Made by a program: the position numbers and the translations under genes. Under the pieces are notes generated by a model. That model ran no database searches and was not told where the DNA came from. It was given only the letters and a program-made list of their open reading frames with translations. From assembly GCA_015487365.1 (NCBI GenBank), contig WFPT01000004.1:1-7185 (forward strand): 7,185 nucleotides of DNA. Direction: 5' to 3'. The first letter of the stretch is position 1; every line of letters begins with the position of its first letter. This document shows, in pieces, positions 4,938-7,185 of the stretch. This stretch comes from Aquificaceae bacterium (lineage in GTDB: Bacteria > Aquificota > Aquificia > Aquificales > Aquificaceae).

Positions 4938-6189
4938 ATGGATTTGCACCCTGTAAAATCCAGTTATAGACCTTCTGGCTATCAACTCCGAGGGCATTAC
5001 CACCGGTATGGGGTGCTATACCTGAGCCCTTCCTGTAAAGGGGTGATTGGGAAGGACTACCCTTTACCACAAGACCATTACTGATTAGCTGACTTACGGT
5101 CATATCAACGGTAAAGATTCTTCCACTACCCGCAAAGTGGCAGGCACTACACTTGTTTTTGAGTATGGGTTGTATGTCCCTTGTATAGGAAAGGTTTCCA
5201 CTTACGGTGGGAGTGGTTCCCTTTGGAGCACCGTTTTGTATCCATACCACCAGGTTCTGATACTTTTGGTAGAGGGTCGGATTTTCCACCTTGCTGTTTG
5301 TATAAATCTGACCTCCACCGTGTCCCACTCCCCCTCCGTTAGCCCACTTTAAGTTAGGGTCGTTTAGGGCCTTTAAAATTATTAAAGAGTTTATAGGTTG
5401 GACCTTGTTTATGAAGGAAGTATAACCGGGAGTGTTGGGAGTTCCGTTTAAAACCAAGTTGTAGGTCCTGTCCGAGTTGTTGGTGTATATGACAAAGGAA
5501 GAGTTTAGGGAAGAGGCCAAAGAGTTGGGTTGATGGCAACCTCCACAGTCATTTACCAGTTGGGGAAAGATTACAGTGCTCCAAGCTACGGTTAGGTTTT
5601 GACTTACGTTTGCTGGTGGATTTTTGGGATTTAATGGGTTTTGGTTTTGAGCGTATAGGTCGTAATTTACTATCCTACCGGGTGAGGTGGTAGAGCCTGC
5701 GATTGCCCTATGGCAGGAGTTGCAGTCAAACCTGTTAGGTGAGTGGGTATAACCCAAGGTTTTATTTACCACATTACCGTTGCTGTCTATTACTTCCACT
5801 TTAAAGTTCCTCGTTGGAAAAGAGTAAAGGGCAAAGTTACCCCTACCCCTTGCAAGGCAGGCGGTAAAGGTCCTATTTGTGCTCTCTTCTATAAGCCTTA
5901 CGCTGTAAGGGTAGGCTCCTAAATTGCCATCCGGCTCGTCAATCTTACTGAAAATGGTCCCACCCGCTGCAAAGGTCCTTGGAATTTCAAAGAGCCCAGC
6001 GATGCTATAATTGGGTGACCTTGGAATGTGGCAGTTTCCACAGGCTTGACCCTGATAGTGATAGCCCGTAAGGTTTTCCCCTTCACCGCAGGCCTGCAAC
6101 TTACCTATACTACCTCCCCCTATGAGCTCCCCCTCACAGGCACTTAAAACCAAAGAGGCCACCAACCCTAAAAGAACCTTCTTCTTCAT
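4936..6189 (-). CDS. tetraheme c-type cytochrome lipoprotein
   Basis: An exported haem protein of 417 residues and first gene of the operon. Signal MKKKVLLGLVASLVLSAC with lipobox Cys 18 and Glu at +2. Four haem sites: CGNCH (50-54), CNSCH (156-160), CGGCH (215-219), CSACH (347-351). Residues 40-175 form the two-haem module shared with the neighbouring diheme lipoprotein (HYQG, GGTIF, THS, SPGRI). The C-terminal half looks like two related single-haem domains, about 206-322 and 336-417, each opening with a (I)xPxLxxxCxxCH-like pattern, having an H-x-GG motif (H290, H394), and ending V-x-x-W-I/L-x-x-G-A-(N)P; this resembles the cytochrome domains found in planctomycete-type large exported proteins. 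There are exactly four non-haem histidines (44, 149, 290, 394). A longer reading from ATG 6246 would place 19 residues before the signal peptide and begin only about nine bases after the predicted transcription start; ATG 6189 is preferred although its SD (GGTGGA, about 14 nt away) is poor. Confidence 0.88.
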   Translation of the reverse strand: MKKKVLLGLVASLVLSACEGELIGGGSIGKLQACGEGENLTGYHYQGQACGNCHIPRSPNYSIAGLFEIPRTFAAGGTIFSKIDEPDGNLGAYPYSVRLIEESTNRTFTACLARGRGNFALYSFPTRNFKVEVIDSNGNVVNKTLGYTHSPNRFDCNSCHRAIAGSTTSPGRIVNYDLYAQNQNPLNPKNPPANVSQNLTVAWSTVIFPQLVNDCGGCHQPNSLASSLNSSFVIYTNNSDRTYNLVLNGTPNTPGYTSFINKVQPINSLIILKALNDPNLKWANGGGVGHGGGQIYTNSKVENPTLYQKYQNLVVWIQNGAPKGTTPTVSGNLSYTRDIQPILKNKCSACHFAGSGRIFTVDMTVSQLISNGLVVKGSPSQSPLYRKGSGIAPHTGGNALGVDSQKVYNWILQGANP

Positions 6190-6261
6190 ACATTCTAATT
6201 TTAATCCACCCCTTAAAAAACTTTGGGTAATTTTCACCTCCTCCATCGTTGGTGGTATTAT

Positions 6262-6289
6262 ATTATAGGACCTTTGCCCCTTTCGTTAA
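6262..6289 (-). promoter_or_regulatory. sigma70-type promoter of the redox operon
   Basis: On the - strand, a perfect -10 TATAAT (6267-6262) is separated by 16 bases from TTAACG (6289-6284), four of six matches to the -35 consensus. A second, overlapping TATAAT (6262-6257) follows but has no well-spaced -35. Transcription would start near 6255, giving a leader of about 65 nt to ATG 6189. The short gap to the ATPase gene shows no terminator hairpin, so read-through from that gene is also possible. Confidence 0.6.
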
Positions 6290-6300
6290 TTTTCCGTTAA
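6284..6300 (-). repeat. tandem TTAACG direct repeat, 11-bp period, at the promoter -35
   Basis: TTAACG occurs at 6300-6295 and again at 6289-6284, one helical turn apart. The proximal copy is the presumed -35 element, and the distal copy contains the stop codon of the ATPase gene. It may be an activator site or chance in an AT-rich gap. Confidence 0.35.
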
Positions 6301-7185
6301 AGCTCGTTGCAGTTTTCCTCAATTATGGACTTTATCACCTCCCTTTCTATTGGATTTGAAACCTTTGGCAAAATGGTAACTTCTAAGGACTCCTTCGCAT
6401 CTTTGGCCCTCCCTATTCTTTTGGCACACCTTATACTATCCCTCAGTGAAAAGACAAAATCCACTACCCTTTCGGACCTCTGGCTCTGAAATTCCCTATA
6501 AGCCTTCCTTATGGCGTTTGCAACCTTTAAGAGCTTAAAGAGCTCCCAGATTAGTCTTTCCCTTTCCTTGCTGTAAATTTCCTTGGCCCTCTTGGTTTCC
6601 AAGGAATTTACCACCAGGTGCCAAAGTAGGGTAAATTCCTCCTTGGGTAGGGATAGCTCCTTTAAGTAGTTTTTTAGGATTAGAGCTTCGTCAGGAAGGT
6701 AAAGGCCTTCCCCTTCAAAGGGAGGGTAGTCTATGTAAAGGATGTCCGCCCTTGACTTAACGTCCTCGGGAAGGGGGGAAACCCCTAAGTAATTTTGTGG
6801 GTTCATCGTCCCTACGAAAATAACCCCTTTGCTGGCCCTAACCTTCTCACCGTAGGAAAGCCTTAAATACCTCCTGTAATCAAAGAGGGGGTTGAAGAAC
6901 TTTACCAAAGAAGGGGGTAAGGTGTTTATCTCATCAAAGACTATAATACTACCTTCAACCTTTAAGGCCTTTACCAGGTCCGAGCTAACCCTTTTGGTTC
7001 CAGTCTGGGGGTCAAACTCGTAGTAAAAGGTTAGGTCCTCCTTCTCCATCTTGGAATTACAGGGGATTAAAATCAGGGGCCTCCCCGTAAGGCTCGCAAA
7101 GACCTCCACCGTAAAGTTTTTACCCGTTCCCGCATCCCCTTCAAGGATTAAAATCCCCTCCCCCTCCTCCAACTGCTCCATAACC
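6297..7185 (-). CDS. AAA_5/MoxR-type AAA+ ATPase, 5'-truncated by the window edge
   Basis: A cytoplasmic AAA+ ATPase of the dynein-related/MoxR-like group, which typically act as chaperones that remodel or insert metal centres in partner enzymes, often with a VWA-domain protein. Counting from ATG 7181: Walker A GDAGTGKN (15-22), with Asn where Thr or Ser is common; Walker B IIVFDE (79-84); sensor 1 FVGTMNP (122-128); and the arginine-finger/lid-entry block LPEDVKSRADILYIDYP (137-153). An alpha-helical C-terminal region follows (about 165-294). The frame remains open through the last whole codon at the edge (7184-7182), and the Walker A begins only 14 residues in, whereas relatives have some tens of residues before it, so the true start is probably outside the window. 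The gene ends at 6297, about 30 bases before the operon's -10. Its target cannot be told; the downstream operon has its own promoter and no VWA gene is seen. Confidence 0.85.
   Translation of the reverse strand, partial: VMEQLEEGEGILILEGDAGTGKNFTVEVFASLTGRPLILIPCNSKMEKEDLTFYYEFDPQTGTKRVSSDLVKALKVEGSIIVFDEINTLPPSLVKFFNPLFDYRRYLRLSYGEKVRASKGVIFVGTMNPQNYLGVSPLPEDVKSRADILYIDYPPFEGEGLYLPDEALILKNYLKELSLPKEEFTLLWHLVVNSLETKRAKEIYSKERERLIWELFKLLKVANAIRKAYREFQSQRSERVVDFVFSLRDSIRCAKRIGRAKDAKESLEVTILPKVSNPIEREVIKSIIEENCNEL

Noticed and set aside
4129..5539. Short open frames opposite or within ccdA and the tetraheme gene
   Set aside because: They are alternative frames of clear genes with CxxCH or CcdA motifs and no independent start signals.
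1..7185. CRISPR array, tRNA/rRNA, insertion sequence or prophage remnants
   Set aside because: No spaced repeats, cloverleaf-like segments, transposase motifs or integrase motifs were seen on either strand.

Overview
The window reads as bacterial chromosome from a thermophile, most likely of the Aquificaceae (Hydrogenobacter/Thermocrinis/Aquifex type). This assignment is an inference from the heavy use of AGG/AGA for arginine and ATA for isoleucine, strong purine loading of the coding strands, moderate GC, very tight gene packing, and the character of the proteins. No RNA gene, CRISPR array or insertion sequence is visible, and no stretch of more than about 110 bases lacks a gene.

Layout. 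The 3' part of ligA (NAD-dependent DNA ligase) runs on the + strand from the left edge to 1585. Everything else is on the - strand. At the right edge lies a 5'-truncated AAA_5/MoxR-type ATPase (6297 to the edge). Behind it, a good sigma70-type promoter (6262-6289) appears to start a six-gene operon read right to left: a tetraheme c-type lipoprotein (4936-6189), a CcdA-type thiol-electron transporter (4086-4922), a diheme c-type lipoprotein (3448-4089), a TlpA/ResA-like thioredoxin (2917-3426), a small DUF4266 lipoprotein with a Gly-Gly-Cys-Gly-Cys tail (2705-2920), and a DUF3570 outer-membrane beta-barrel (1587-2714). Three of the five junctions are overlaps (two ATGA junctions and one where the SD and start codon sit inside the preceding gene), which suggests strong translational coupling. 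The operon ends one base from the ligA stop codon, tail to tail.

How the genes may work together. CcdA would carry electrons from cytoplasmic thioredoxin across the inner membrane to the exported TlpA-like protein. That protein could keep cysteines reduced in the haem-binding CxxCH motifs and/or in the DUF4266 tail. The two haem lipoproteins share an N-terminal module with two haems; together the operon encodes six CxxCH sites, and each protein has exactly one additional histidine per haem, as expected for bis-histidine haems. The DUF3570 barrel would place an outer-membrane component beside these lipoproteins. The whole looks like a self-contained envelope redox module of unknown purpose, possibly electron transfer at or across the outer membrane. 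The family assignments rest on motif recognition from memory; the physiological role is inference.
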